Below are positions 31,380-42,074 of a stretch of DNA of 64,000 nt, piece by piece. A model generated the notes under the pieces. That model saw only the letters and a program-made list of their open reading frames with translations, made no database searches and was not told the DNA's origin. Position numbers and translations under genes: made by a program. The DNA is taken from positions 616,511 through 680,510 of the forward strand of contig JAESIW010000129.1 of assembly GCA_016802295.1 (NCBI GenBank), given 5' to 3'. Origin of the DNA: Brachionus rotundiformis. Lineage: Eukaryota > Rotifera > Eurotatoria > Ploima > Brachionidae. Within the stretch, counting starts at the first letter, position 1; every line of letters starts with the position of its first letter.

Positions 31380-32445
31380 ATGGGACTTTTACTGAGTAGA
31401 CTAAAACAATTGGAGCTGGGACCTGGTCCCAATATTTACAGCGAGCCAAACGACCAAAACTTGGATGAAAAGTATGAAAAAACATCAATCAAATTTCCAG
31501 ATTTAGAAGAAATACCTACTGAACTTTCCTTAAAAATATTAAAAAACCTAAATGCCACCGATCTTTGTCTGGCAGCTTGTGTGTGGTCAAGTTTGGCCAA
31601 CGACGATAATCTTTGGCAAGGACTGTGCACGTCAACATGGGGATATTTGACAATTTACCAAAGAACCCAGGGGTCTAAAAAAAACTTTAGACGCATCTTT
31701 ATGCTCCTGGACGAGGCGACTCTGACTTTCAATGTCGATTGGAAAAAGGTGCCAAATAACATTTTTGTTTTTTTAATTAAAAATTCTATCTAAAAGGGCC
31801 TAGAGTATTTGTTTGATAAAGAGCTTTTAGACAACAATCCAATTGAGATTGCCAAGTTTATTAACTCGACTCAGAAGCTTAGTGCAGAACAAAAGAAAAA
31901 GCTCTTTAATGAAAAGTAATTATGAAATTATTTTTTAGCAAACTTAAATTAAACTTTTAATAATTATCGTGTCCAAGAAAATTTTATAAAATAAATTCTA
32001 CAATTTAATATAAATTTAATTTTAACTATATTTTAGTAAGCAAGTACTTGAAAATGTAATAATCTTGCACAACTTTGAAAATCAATTTTTGCCAACAGCA
32101 TTGAGGCGTCTTTTCACCAAAGTAGAAGCAAACAATGAAAGAACCTCTAATTTGTCCTTTCTTTTGGAAAAATTTTCCAAACGATTTTGCTCATGCAATC
32201 CTAAACTTGGTTTAAATGAAGACACAGTTTATATTTTATGCTTTTCATTGATAATTTTATCAGTAGATTTATCAAATCCAGCTATAAAAAACAAAATGTC
32301 CAAACGTGAGTTCATTAAAAATACTCGTAATGCTTTGCCTGACTTAAATGCAGATTTTACCGGTCATTTATATGATAATGTTTATTTAAATGGTAGCATA
32401 GCCACCTTTAAACGAAACAATGACAATTTGGTTACGATTCGTTGA
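31380..32445 (+). CDS. FBXO8: F-box only protein 8 (F-box plus Sec7-type domain)
   Basis: Three exons, 31380-31748, 31797-31915 and 32037-32445, give 298 aa (human 319). The N-terminus MGLLLS may be myristoylated. F-box about 40-85: LEEIPTELSLKILKNLNATD, then LCLAACVWSSLANDDNLWQG, nearly the human sequence. From ~125 the divergent Sec7 domain follows: FDKELLDNNPIEIAKFI, LHNFENQFLPTALRRLF, EKFSKRFCSCNPKLGL, YILCFSLIILSVDLSNPAIK, and the C-terminal GHLYDNVYLNGSIA. FBXO8 recruits SCF ubiquitin ligase via SKP1 and acts on ARF6. Introns are 48 and 121 bp. Confidence 0.93.
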
Positions 32446-33866
32446 TTTAATTGATTTTTTTTTATTTAATTAAGACTTTATTTATTATAAAAGAAAGAAA
32501 TTTTTATCCACAGATCATATTTTTTGAAAGATTAAGACAATTTTAGTAATGTACAAAAATATTTTTTTAGATCTTAAATTAAATAAATTGTTATTTTTTT
32601 ATTATAAAAACTATGCATTATCAATTTTTAAATTTTATGGATTTATTGGTCACGATTTAAATTTAATTAAATGAAAATGAAAAAAAAAATTTTAATATTT
32701 TTAGATAAAATCATATTCTAAATTCGATTTCAAGAATATGTTGTTTGCTTTTCGTAATAAGTATCAACTTTTCGATTGAGTAGATTTTTTGTGTGGAAAC
32801 CCAAGCAATTCAAAGATCTAAGTTTGGTATTTTATTTTTCCAAGCTACAAGCATATAAGTTAACACTGTAAAAAGCACTTAAAAATCCACACTTATACTT
32901 TGGCTTTTGAAATCTTTCATTTAGTTCCTGGCCTCTGCCAACAAAGGTATGAAGACAAACATGAGCAAAAGATTCTGGTCTACCAAAAAGTACTTAAATT
33001 TTGTTTTTATTTCATCATATGACTGGTTTATCGAAACCATCAAATTAGTAGACACAAAGTTTGAAACGTTGTACCATCCAATAAAGATCCTAACACATTA
33101 ATCTTATTTCTTTCACCAAATATCCATATTTCTACATTTTTATCCAAAGTAAACAACGTTGCATCTATTAAGCTTAGGTTTGCCATAGTCAATTTATTAA
33201 TGAAAAAATCAAATAGAAAGTCAATCAAATAAAAGATCCTGACGCTATAGCGATGATGCCTTCCTATGATTCAGATCGACAGTGCATTCAGAGAACCAAA
33301 AAATGGGCCTGAATATCCTCCAGAAACTGACTGCCTCAAAGCAATTGAAATTCTAACCATTTTAAAAGAAACACTAACAGATAATGAAGCAAATGCTGAA
33401 AATTTTTTGTAACATGATTCCAGAAAAGATGACTCAGATCGTCTGGTATTGTGAATTTCAAAAACAAACAGAACAAGAATTCTTCCTTTTTTGATAAATT
33501 AAAATTTACTAAAATACTGCACATAGTGCAACACACTTTGTTACATCTTTTTTACCAAAAATAAAAAACTTTATTTTTTTAACGTTTAATTAACCGTTTA
33601 ACCCTAAAATTGTATATAATTAGCCCGAAATTTTATCTTAAAAACAGAATTTTTACCCATTTAACCTATTTAGGAGGAAAACTTTTAAATTTATCAATAA
33701 ATTTATTAGGCGATTCTTTAATTGATTTTTAAATAATAATTTGTTAAAAAATAGATTAATATTTTACGATTTGATTGCATTCTATAAAAATTAATGATAA
33801 ATTAAAAACAAAAAAGACAAAACAAGACAAGAGTGAGTTTTAAGAAGTATTTAAAAAAAAAAAAGA

Positions 33867-34070
33867 GTTAATCGTCACAATCATCGCACAGAAATTCTTT
33901 GTTTGTTTTTTTTTAAATTCTTTTGGTAAACAACTATAACAAACCCAATTTGAGCAACCTTCACAAGATAACCATTTTGACGTGTTTTCTTTCTCTTCAG
34001 CCATCTTTGTTTCACATGAGCTACACAATATTTCGGATTCTGAAGAGTTTTCATTTTCACCTAGTGTCAA
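33867..34070 (-). pseudogene. PHD/zinc-finger-like fragment with homopolymer frameshift
   Basis: Minus-strand frame from 34070 reads CSSCETKMAEEK, then KWLSCEGCSNWVCYSCLPKE, the C-x2-C ... W-x2-C-x2-C-x-x-W-x-C-x2-C core of a PHD-like finger. At a run of nine A (minus strand; 33906-33914 on plus) the frame changes. Only the shifted frame supplies the closing F-L-C-x-x-C pair, followed at once by a stop. Such fingers occur in chromatin proteins and at the ends of some DNA transposases. It may be a broken transposon piece, a small real gene with a sequencing error, or a terminal exon. Confidence 0.4.
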
Positions 34071-34546
34071 TTTGATTTTTATAGTCTTATTCGGTTAAAT
34101 TTGAATTTTATTTGGACTAATTGGGTGATTTTTTTGACTAATAGGGTCAAATCTATTTAACCTTTAAAGACCTAAAAAAAACCCTATTAGATGAAGCCCT
34201 AAGGACATTTCCTAAAATTCTAAAAAAATTCTCTTAGATACTTTAGCATGTGCTGAATCTAACAAGCGAAATAGGTTAGAACTTAAGTATTACCTAGGGC
34301 CTTAAAGCACCCTTCTCCCGAATCACTAATACGAGGCATTTTCACCTCATTAGGCGTAGTTGAACTTTAAGAGAAAAAAAAGCATTTTTTTAAAAATATT
34401 TCACACATATCATTCGATTTCTCTCCTCGAGTTCTACATATCAAGGTGTTTTTTTTGAGTGTAGCTTTAAAAATGAAGGAGAGATAGGGGTTTATCAAAT
34501 TCGTTCACCCTATTAGACCATAACCGCTTTAGACTAGGCTATCATA

Positions 34547-34800
34547 TTTGCTGACGGTACATTTGATATTATTCCGACTAATTTTGTACAAGTTTATTCT
34601 CTACATGCTTTATTCTATGAAAGATGTTTATCCATTGTTTTTTGCCTACTACTTCGTAGAACTGAATCTATTTATATAAAATTTCTAAGAATAATTGACT
34701 CATATTTAGCAAAACCACCTAATTCAGTTACATCAGATTTCAAACTAGCTTTCTTGAATGCAGTTAAGGTAATTTTTCCTAATAGTAAATTATTAATAGT
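34547..34800 (+). mobile_element. MULE transposase fragment
   Basis: One continuous plus-strand frame reads FADGTFDIIPTNFVQVYSLH and continues through SIVFCLLLRRTESIYIKFLR and SVTSDFKLAFLNAVK. This is the DDE core of Mutator-like elements: DGTF with the first Asp, the QxYxxH strand, a P/S-x-VF/Y-x-L strand, and a (D)F-x-x-A helix with the second Asp. The frame ends after FPN, before the third catalytic residue, and no terminal repeats are visible nearby. A dead remnant. Confidence 0.65.
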
Positions 34801-35039
34801 AATTTTTTAACTAAAAAACTGGGTTCCATGATATAATTATTATGTAGCCCTAAATTTTAAAAGTTAACTGGTAATACCAGATAGACAATTGTTTTATTTA
34901 ACTTTTGTTTACAGTTAATAAATAATTAAATAAATAAATTATGTCATTTTTGATGAGAGAATTAGGGATATTTTTAAGAAAAATTCATTAGAAAATTTTG
35001 ACACATCTTATGAAAATATTAGATTTTTGATTTTTTTTA

Positions 35040-35660
35040 TTTAAACAAATTGACACTTAATTCCGATGTGAAGTACTAAAAATTAATCAGATAGACCAAA
35101 GAAAGCTAAAAACAACTGAAGGAACCATCAAAAGAATTATGGGCCTCGAAAAGAGATCTAAAACATCCAAACTAATGCATGTTCTAGAAATGAAAACTGA
35201 AATAATTCTACTAAAAAGAAAACTACATTTTGTGAAAAGACTGATGGTCAATAAATTCACATAAGAACTAATCGACTGTCTTTTAAAAGAATCAAGGGAA
35301 AACGAAAAAAATAGAAATCTAGTTAGAAATCTGTCATCAGTGAACTAAACGATATACTAGTTAGTGAAAATGAAAACATTAAAAACTTTGAAGATCTCGA
35401 AAAAATAAATGATAAAATCAAAGAAGTTTCCGAGCACTCAATGGATACGAATTCGGCAATTTTTTAGTTTGAAAACACAAACCAAGCGACTTCTCTCTCT
35501 CTCTCTCTCTCTCTCACTCAAGATAAAGTCTTAACTTAAGGCTTCCAAAGTTACGTCTATCTGCAGAGGGTCATCGATGCAAGTGGCTGTCACCACCCTC
35601 CTCTATTTTCATCAGGGCTTGGGACCTGCAGATCGGCAGAGTTATGGTCACTTCTTTTTT
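35040..35660 (+). mobile_element. LINE 3' end remnant with CT microsatellite
   Basis: The plus-strand frame reads TTEGTIKRIMGLEKRSKTSK, then LLKRKLHFVKRLMVNKF, the 'IKRxxGLxKRSxT' segment near the C-terminus of non-LTR retrotransposon ORF2 proteins. A stop follows FT, and a further ~60 codons in another frame end at 35468. A perfect (CT)n run at 35492-35514 and a GC-richer tail (to ~35660, ending in a T-rich run) may be its 3' UTR. Confidence 0.5.
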
Positions 35661-36439
35661 TTATTAATAATAAAAGTGAAATGATTCTATCCAAAATAAC
35701 ATCCTTTTTATACCCCTTTCCTCTACATGAATCATAAAAAATTATTTAGCCAATTTAAAAAATTATAAAATTTTATTCTTGAAATATACTGGTAAACCCA
35801 GCCATCAATTTTTCTCTTATTGAGTTTATAATTTTATTAATTTCTTTAAGAACATAACTTGGAATAAACAAAAAATTATTTAACCAGTTTAACAAATTTA
35901 GCTGAATTAAATATCTTATTTTAATTTTGTTCAAAATATCTAAATGAGTCAAAAACAAGAAATAAATAATTTCACAAATATCATATTTGTGAAATATCCG
36001 AAAAATAAATTTTGTTAAAAAACCATTTTTATCACTCATTCCCCCTGGCAAAACTGGATATCAATGAGAAGAGAAATTTTTGATGAAGAATCACATTAAA
36101 TTAGAGATACCACAGAAATATATCCATGTTTTAAATTGACCTATTCAGTTATCTTACCAGTCTTGACCAGTGACAATTAACCATCTGTCTCACACTTAAA
36201 AGTTTCTTGAATTACTACCTTTTTAAATCAAAATACTTACACTTTATTGATTGAACACTCTAAAAACGAACTTAAGTCCATAGAGCCACATAAGATAAGA
36301 TACTCTTTTTAAGTGTATTTTTGCTTAAACTCATTTGACGCGATTGAAAAATTTTAATTATCAGTATTTTACTTATGCAATATTGAGAAAAAAAATTTAG
36401 AATATAAATAAATAAATTTTATTTTTTAAAATTTAATTT

Positions 36440-37558
36440 CTAAACATTGATGAAAAAATTATCTAAAATAGAAAAATCGACTAAGTTAAAATTTTTTTTC
36501 ATCATCAAGTTGTTAGAATTTTCATAAAAAATTAATTTTTTTGACATATCCTTTTCCATTTGGTTCATTTGAAAAGCGTTTAAAATAGCTTCAAAAATTT
36601 CATTATACTCTTTTAATGACTCTTCAAACAAAAAATCCTCCTTATCTAGCTTAAATTTTCGCTTAATACTATTAATTAAAATGGCTTTAAAATAATAAAA
36701 CAAGTGTCGTGGATGAGAATTCATATCTGATATTAAATAATCAAATTCTTGCTTAAATTCATCATCACTTGAACACAAATTGTCCAGAAAGGCTCGAGTT
36801 TTTCCATCATTAAAAAGCTTTAAAACTGCTTTACTAAATCCAACTTGGCCCTTTAATAAATACCCATTACTAAACATTTTAAAAGCATGCACTAAGTCAT
36901 GGATTAAAAAGGACAATGGGTCTCTTTCATTAAGAACCAAGCAATCAATTTTATCAGCTATTAGGCTTACGCATCGCTGTGACTGAGCCTGCATTTCGAG
37001 CACTTCTTTGCCAGATGGAATTTTATTTATGAATAATTTCAAGTCATATTTGCTCAAATACCAATTGACCAAAGTATTTCTAGCAGAAAAAGGCACAGAA
37101 TGTAGATTAAAGCAATTAACCACATCAAAAAGAGTCTCAGCTCTGGCTTTTTTTAGTCTGGCAATGGCATTTTTGTTTCTAGGTTGAAAATTTACATCAA
37201 TTAACAATTTTGATTCTGCTCTATCACTTGTAACAGGGTTTATATTCTCGAATAATTGATTCGGGTACCTCTGGTCCAAATAGCACAAAATGTAGTAAGA
37301 CACGATGTCCTGTGGTATCATTGTAGCATTGTTAAGTACACATTTTGAATTAATTAATTCGAATTTTGGTTTTAGATAATGTGATTCTTGGACAAGTTGA
37401 GACTCAGCAATAAGCACTGGACGATAACCACCTCTTGGCTTCTTTTTTTTACATTTTGCCAAATAACTAACTTTTTTTTCCTTGTTTTTTTGTAGCCTTG
37501 TTGGATCAATTTCATAATATTCATCTGAAATATTCTCCATAAAATCATCTACACTCAT
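36440..37558 (-). CDS. Unrecognised conserved-looking protein, 372 aa
   Basis: Single-exon gene with coding-like composition and no family I can name. The N-terminus is acidic (MSVDDFMENISDEYYEIDP), then a lysine-rich segment KKVSYLAKCKKKKPRGGYRP. The middle looks alpha-helical and globular. A striking central segment, RDPLSFLIHDLVHAFKMFSN (about 212-231), carries an HDxxH pair that could bind a metal. It is followed by LLKGQVGFSKAVLKLFNDG. The C-terminal ~100 residues (FYYFKAILINSIKRKF...) are helical and charged. There is no signal peptide or membrane helix. It is divergent from FCF2 with a 349-bp spacer. Real gene likely; function unknown. Confidence 0.7.
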   Translation of the reverse strand: MSVDDFMENISDEYYEIDPTRLQKNKEKKVSYLAKCKKKKPRGGYRPVLIAESQLVQESHYLKPKFELINSKCVLNNATMIPQDIVSYYILCYLDQRYPNQLFENINPVTSDRAESKLLIDVNFQPRNKNAIARLKKARAETLFDVVNCFNLHSVPFSARNTLVNWYLSKYDLKLFINKIPSGKEVLEMQAQSQRCVSLIADKIDCLVLNERDPLSFLIHDLVHAFKMFSNGYLLKGQVGFSKAVLKLFNDGKTRAFLDNLCSSDDEFKQEFDYLISDMNSHPRHLFYYFKAILINSIKRKFKLDKEDFLFEESLKEYNEIFEAILNAFQMNQMEKDMSKKLIFYENSNNLMMKKNFNLVDFSILDNFFINV

Positions 37559-37907
37559 AATTAGGTTTTTATGAATTTTTTAAAATTTAAGTTTAATTAA
37601 TAAATCGAAATTTAAAAAAAAAAAATTATTTTTCATATTTTCTTTAAAGAAACTTTACTTTTTTGATTTTTTAAACTAACTTTTTTCTTAGAGAGAAAAT
37701 TTTACTTCCTTATTTATAAATTAATCAAAAAAATAATAACAAAAGATAAAAATCAAAATTTTAACTTTAGTTAAGTTTAATTCGCTTTGTCTTAATATTA
37801 GCAAACACATGCTCACCTAAATAATTTATTAATAAAATTTTTATTTTAAAGATTTTTTATTTTTGATTTTTAAAATAATATATAAAAAATATATATTTAG
37901 ACAAGTA
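37559..37907. promoter_or_regulatory. Divergent promoter between the 372-aa gene and FCF2
   Basis: A 349-bp A/T-rich head-to-head spacer. TATATATTTAG at 37890-37900 is a splice-acceptor-like sequence seven bases before the FCF2 ATG, suggesting a 5' UTR intron or spliced-leader site. Confidence 0.35.
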
Positions 37908-38689
37908 ATGAGTAAAAAAATTCAACTAAGCACTGAGTTAGATGCTGGCTGCACCATCGAAACTTACAATGTGGTAAATCTATTTGCTTTTTTTATATGG
38001 AATATTTTTCTAATTAAATATTTAGCTAAGCTCTAAAGTAGATCTTGGGCAAAATAATACTGACAAAATAATGTCAAAAAGTGTTTTGGATTCAAATTTT
38101 ATAAAAAAAAGCCAAGTGCCTCCGTACGAAGTTTCCAAGCGACAAGAAAAGCTGCATCGAAGGGTATTCTATTCTTTTTAATATTAAAAATTAAAGATTA
38201 AAAAAGGAAGAGCGAAGCAAGACCAAGGGAAAAGAATGGTTCAACATGAATTTGGGAGATATGACCGAAGAGGCCAAAAACGATCTTTTACTAATAAAAA
38301 TGAGAGGAGGTCTCCATAAAGATCGATTTTACAAACATAATGATTCAGATGAATTACCTAAATTTTTTCAAGTAGATAAATAACTTTTTATTGGAAAAAA
38401 ATTAATTAATTTAATTCAGATGGGTAAAGTTGTTGATGACCCTGTTGATTTTTATTCTGATCGAGTGCCAAAACGGCAGCAAAAACGAACAATTCTAGAG
38501 GAATTGGTTGAAGATGCCAAAGTTAAAAAGTATCACGTGATTAATTTGTTTTTTCAGGTGTTTAAATATATATTTTTTTAAAGATTTGCCAAAAAGCATT
38601 ATTCTACGATTCAGGCACGAGAAGAACATAGAAGAAAAAAACTCTCACAAATTTTCAAGAATAAAAAACAATCAAAAAATAAAAAATAA
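37908..38689 (+). CDS. DNTTIP2: FCF2 / DNTTIP2 pre-rRNA processing factor
   Basis: Five exons, 37908-37973, 38026-38163, 38207-38371, 38420-38529 and 38584-38689, close into 194 aa. The Fcf2 domain fills the C-terminal two-thirds: TKGKEWFNMNLGDMTEEAKN, LLLIKMRGGLHKDRFYKHND, DELPKFFQMGKVVDDPVDFY, and PKRQQKRTILEELVEDAKVK, followed by a lysine-rich tail. These match human DNTTIP2 (DLKVLQLRASMDPKRFYKKN, KKQRKRTIVEELLAD) closely. The protein is far shorter than human (756 aa) but close to yeast Fcf2 (217 aa), so it is the minimal form. It acts in the nucleolus in 18S rRNA maturation. The exon 4 donor (GTATCA at 38530) was chosen over a later one because it alone keeps frame. Confidence 0.9.
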
Positions 38690-39515
38690 AAAAATTTTTA
38701 TTTTTTTAAATAAAAATTTTAAAAATTTCTGAAACCTCAAAAATTAAATGATGATTAAAAACCATTTATTTATCATCTTTTGCAACAATAGAGCTAGGCC
38801 TTCTTAGTTTTATTTTAAAACTTTCACAATTAAATAAATAAAGTGAAAAATCTCTGAAAAATTAATCAAATGATCTGTCTGATAATGCTAAAATTCGAGG
38901 TAAATTAAATTCATTTATAGATAAACAATTCTATATGATATAAAGATAGAGAATGTTAATTATCGAAATTAGATATATTTGAATTTTTTTTAAAAATATT
39001 CAGATTAATAAAAATTTGCATTCTACAGGTTTGATAATTTAAAATACAAAAATTAAACTTTTATAATATGAATTTAATGATTAGTAATTTAGATATAATT
39101 TTTTTAAAATGAGTCTATAAAATTTTTAAATTTAAATTACAAAGTTTTTTTAGTAATTGGTAAATAAAATAGTAAAAAAAAAGTATGCATAGAAATAGAC
39201 AAATAATGAAGAAATTGATTTTTTTAAAATCAAGGTAAATTAAATTTTCATAAACCTATAGAATTAAAAAATACATATTTTAATGATAAACTTATTTTTT
39301 CAAAATTATGCTTTAATTTCACAAGATTTCGGAAAATTTCTTATATTATGATTAGTAACTATAGTTAAAAATGTTTGGCAAAATGTAAAGTGTGTAAAAG
39401 CTTTCTTTTTACGAGAGCCCCTCTAAATTAAGGCAAAAATTGTTGCGAAATTTTTTTTCTATAAAAAAGCTTAAAGTTTTCTCCATTTTTATCATAGAAT
39501 TGAAAATACATTAAA
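38690..39515. other. A/T-rich spacer before the first vault gene
   Basis: No gene or repeat is visible. It should contain the FCF2 3' end and the promoter of the first major vault protein gene. Confidence 0.5.
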
Positions 39516-42074
39516 ATGTCAAACGTTAACGCTAACTCAGTGTATCGTATTGCACCTTACCACTACATTCATGTATTGGACCAAAACTTGAATGTTACCC
39601 GAATTGAAATTGGTCCTCAAACATTTGTCAAACAGGACAATGAAAAAGTTGTTCTTGGACCGGAGAAAATGATAACCATTCCACCAAGACATTATTGTGT
39701 GGTTGAAAATCCAGCAATTAAGGACAAGGAAAACAAAATTGAGTTTGATAAAAGTGGTCAAGTAAAGCTATCTTTTGCTGAATTGGAAATTAGATTCTCC
39801 CGCGAACCATTTCCACTTTATCCAGGTGAAATTCTAAAGCAAAATATCACACCATTACGAGTTTTGCCAGCCAACTCTGCCCTCAGACTAAGAGCAATCC
39901 TTGACTTTGAGGAAGAGAATGGAGAAAAGCGAGTTGCTGGTGACGAATGGTTGTTCGAAGGACCAGGCACTTACATTCCAAGAAAAGAAGTATCTGTTGA
40001 AGAGCAAATTAGAGCTACAACTATCAAGCCAAATCAAGCGATCAGACTCAGAGCAAGAAAGGAATGCACTGACAGAAATGGTAAAGAAAGAGTCACTGGC
40101 GAAGAATGGATTGTGAAAAAAAATGGTGCTTATTTGCCTGGAGCTTATGAAGAAGTTGTGAGTGTGGTAGATGCCTATGTTTTGACGGAGAAGAGAGCTC
40201 TTCACTTGAGATCATTGAGAACGTTTACAGATGACTTTGGAAAAAAGAGACTCAATGGCGAAGAATGGTTAATTACACTAAACGACACCGAGACACATAT
40301 TCCCAGTGTGTACGAAGAGGTTGTTGGTGTAGTTGAAGTGACCACTTTGAGCTCAAGACAATATGTCGTGGTGCTCGATCCTATTGGTTTGGATGGAAAG
40401 CCTCAATTGGGAAAGAAAAGATTGGTAAAAGGAGAAAAAAACTTCTTTTTGCAGCCTGGTGAAAGACTCGAAAAGGGCATTCAGAATGTTTATGTGCTTG
40501 GCGAAGATGAGGGCCTGATTTTGAAGTGTATCGAGTCTTTTGAAGACGAAAACAAACTTCAACGACAACCAGGTGACAGATGGATGATCAAAGGTCCAAC
40601 AGATTATGTCCCACCTGTCGAAGTTGAAGTTGTCACTCTCAGAAAAGCCATACCACTTGACGAAAATGAAGGTATCTATGTGAGAGATATTAAAAGTGGA
40701 AAAGTTAGAGCCATTGTTGGTCAAACTTATATGCTTAACCAAGATGAAGAGTTGTGGGATAAACAGCTTCCTGCCGATGTTGAAAGGCTTTTGATTAAGG
40801 ATGCTTTGGCAGAAAGAAATGTCCGGGAATCAAAAACCGACACTGTTAAATCGAGAGTCAAATCTCAAGTTGTTACTTACCGTGTACCTCATAATGGCGC
40901 TGTTCAGGTCTATGATTACAAAGAGAAAAAATCTCGTGTAGTCTTTGGTCCCGACTTGGTAATGTTAGGTCCTGATGAACAATTTACTTTAATTAGTATA
41001 TCTGGTGATGTTCCTAAAAAGCCAAATGTCATTAAAGCATTATGTTTGTTGCTTGGTCCAGATTTTTTTACAGACATCATTCAGATAGAAACATCAGACC
41101 ATGCAAGACTCTCATTAAAATTGTCTTATAGTTGGTATTTCAAAATAAATAAAGATGATCCAAAAGAAGCAAGCAAGCTCTTTAATGTGCCAGATTTTGT
41201 TGGCGATGCATGCAAAGCTGTAGCGAGTAGAATACGTGGTGCTGTGGCATCGGTAGGTTTCGATGATTTTCACAAAAATTCAGCCAAAATTATCAGAACA
41301 TCGGTATTTGGTCTTGATGAAAGTGGAAGCATACGCAAAGAATTCACCTTTAAGCAAAATAATCTAGTTATAACCAGCATTGATATCCAAGCTGTGGAGC
41401 CAGTCGACCAACGCACAAGAGACTCATTACAAAAATCTGTCCAATTGGCAATAGAAATAACAACCAATTCACAGGAAGCAACTGCCAAGCATGAAGCCGA
41501 AAGAGCTGAACAAGAAGCGAGAGGAAAGTTGGAAAGACAAAAGATTTTGGACGAAGCTGAGGCCGAAAAGGCCAGAAGAGCTCTTTTGGAACTACAAGCC
41601 CAATCGGCAGCTGTAGAAAGCACTGGTCAAGCCAAAGCAGAAGCACAGTCAAGAGCAGAGGCTCAAAAGATTGAAGGCGAAGCTGCTGTAGAACAGGCCA
41701 AGCTCAAGTCCGAAGCTGCCAAGATCGAGGCTCAGTCCGAGCTTGAGAGACTCACTCAGGCTAGAAACGCTGAGCTTAGCTATGTCAGGGAACAAAACGA
41801 AATAGAAATTAGCAAACAAACTCAAATGTCAAAGCTTGAAGTGATGAAATTCAAGGATATGGTCGATGCCATTGGAGCTCAAACACTCAGAGACATGGCT
41901 ACAGCTGGCCCAGATATGCAGGTCAAAATGCTACAATCTCTTGGTCTTCAATCGACTCTTATCACTGACGGATCGAATCCCATCAATTTGTTCAACACTG
42001 CAAATGGTCTTATTGGAAACTTTTCGACCTCGGCCAAAAAGCCAAAAAGAAATCCAGAGGACGATGTAGATTAA
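39516..42074 (+). CDS. MVP: Major vault protein, copy 1 (intronless)
   Basis: Single-exon 852-aa protein (human 893). The N-terminus YRIAPYHYIHVLDQNLNVTR starts the vault repeats; repeats with PGE/PNQA and VTGEEWLI-type motifs run to about residue 430. These form the vault barrel. The SPFH-like shoulder domain follows at ~510-640 (SLKLSYSWYFKIN, KLFNVPDFVGDACKAVASRI). The long alanine/glutamate-rich cap helix spans ~640-800 (EAERAEQEARGKLERQKILD), with a short disordered tail. MVP self-assembles into the 78-copy vault shell in the cytoplasm. This copy has no introns. 970 bp (39799-40768) appears identical to copy 2, and the 3' ~680 bp is nearly so, whereas the region between is diverged. Confidence 0.96.
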   Translation: MSNVNANSVYRIAPYHYIHVLDQNLNVTRIEIGPQTFVKQDNEKVVLGPEKMITIPPRHYCVVENPAIKDKENKIEFDKSGQVKLSFAELEIRFSREPFPLYPGEILKQNITPLRVLPANSALRLRAILDFEEENGEKRVAGDEWLFEGPGTYIPRKEVSVEEQIRATTIKPNQAIRLRARKECTDRNGKERVTGEEWIVKKNGAYLPGAYEEVVSVVDAYVLTEKRALHLRSLRTFTDDFGKKRLNGEEWLITLNDTETHIPSVYEEVVGVVEVTTLSSRQYVVVLDPIGLDGKPQLGKKRLVKGEKNFFLQPGERLEKGIQNVYVLGEDEGLILKCIESFEDENKLQRQPGDRWMIKGPTDYVPPVEVEVVTLRKAIPLDENEGIYVRDIKSGKVRAIVGQTYMLNQDEELWDKQLPADVERLLIKDALAERNVRESKTDTVKSRVKSQVVTYRVPHNGAVQVYDYKEKKSRVVFGPDLVMLGPDEQFTLISISGDVPKKPNVIKALCLLLGPDFFTDIIQIETSDHARLSLKLSYSWYFKINKDDPKEASKLFNVPDFVGDACKAVASRIRGAVASVGFDDFHKNSAKIIRTSVFGLDESGSIRKEFTFKQNNLVITSIDIQAVEPVDQRTRDSLQKSVQLAIEITTNSQEATAKHEAERAEQEARGKLERQKILDEAEAEKARRALLELQAQSAAVESTGQAKAEAQSRAEAQKIEGEAAVEQAKLKSEAAKIEAQSELERLTQARNAELSYVREQNEIEISKQTQMSKLEVMKFKDMVDAIGAQTLRDMATAGPDMQVKMLQSLGLQSTLITDGSNPINLFNTANGLIGNFSTSAKKPKRNPEDDVD

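Larger units (their letters stand above)
32446..36439. other. Transposon-debris interval
   Basis: A 4-kb stretch without an intact gene. It holds a PHD-type finger fragment (minus, ~33870-34070), a MULE transposase fragment (plus, ~34547-34800), a LINE C-terminal fragment with a CT microsatellite (~35040-35660), and unassignable A/T-rich DNA. A 92-codon minus-strand ORF at 35773-36051 shows no family features. Frames are broken throughout, indicating a graveyard of insertions. Confidence 0.5.

Noticed and set aside
32900..33540. Minus-strand frames with DGTTFQTLC and HVCLHTFVGRGQ, vaguely like a second MULE transposase
   Set aside because: The segments sit in different frames and do not keep the spacing of the transposase core, so chance similarity is likely.
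35492..35514. CT run as a possible CRISPR-like or centromeric repeat
   Set aside because: It is a simple 23-bp dinucleotide microsatellite with no spacers or array structure.
35773..36051. Minus-strand 92-codon ORF
   Set aside because: Highly A/T-rich, I/L/F/N/K-dominated composition, next to transposon debris, no family pattern and no clear start context.
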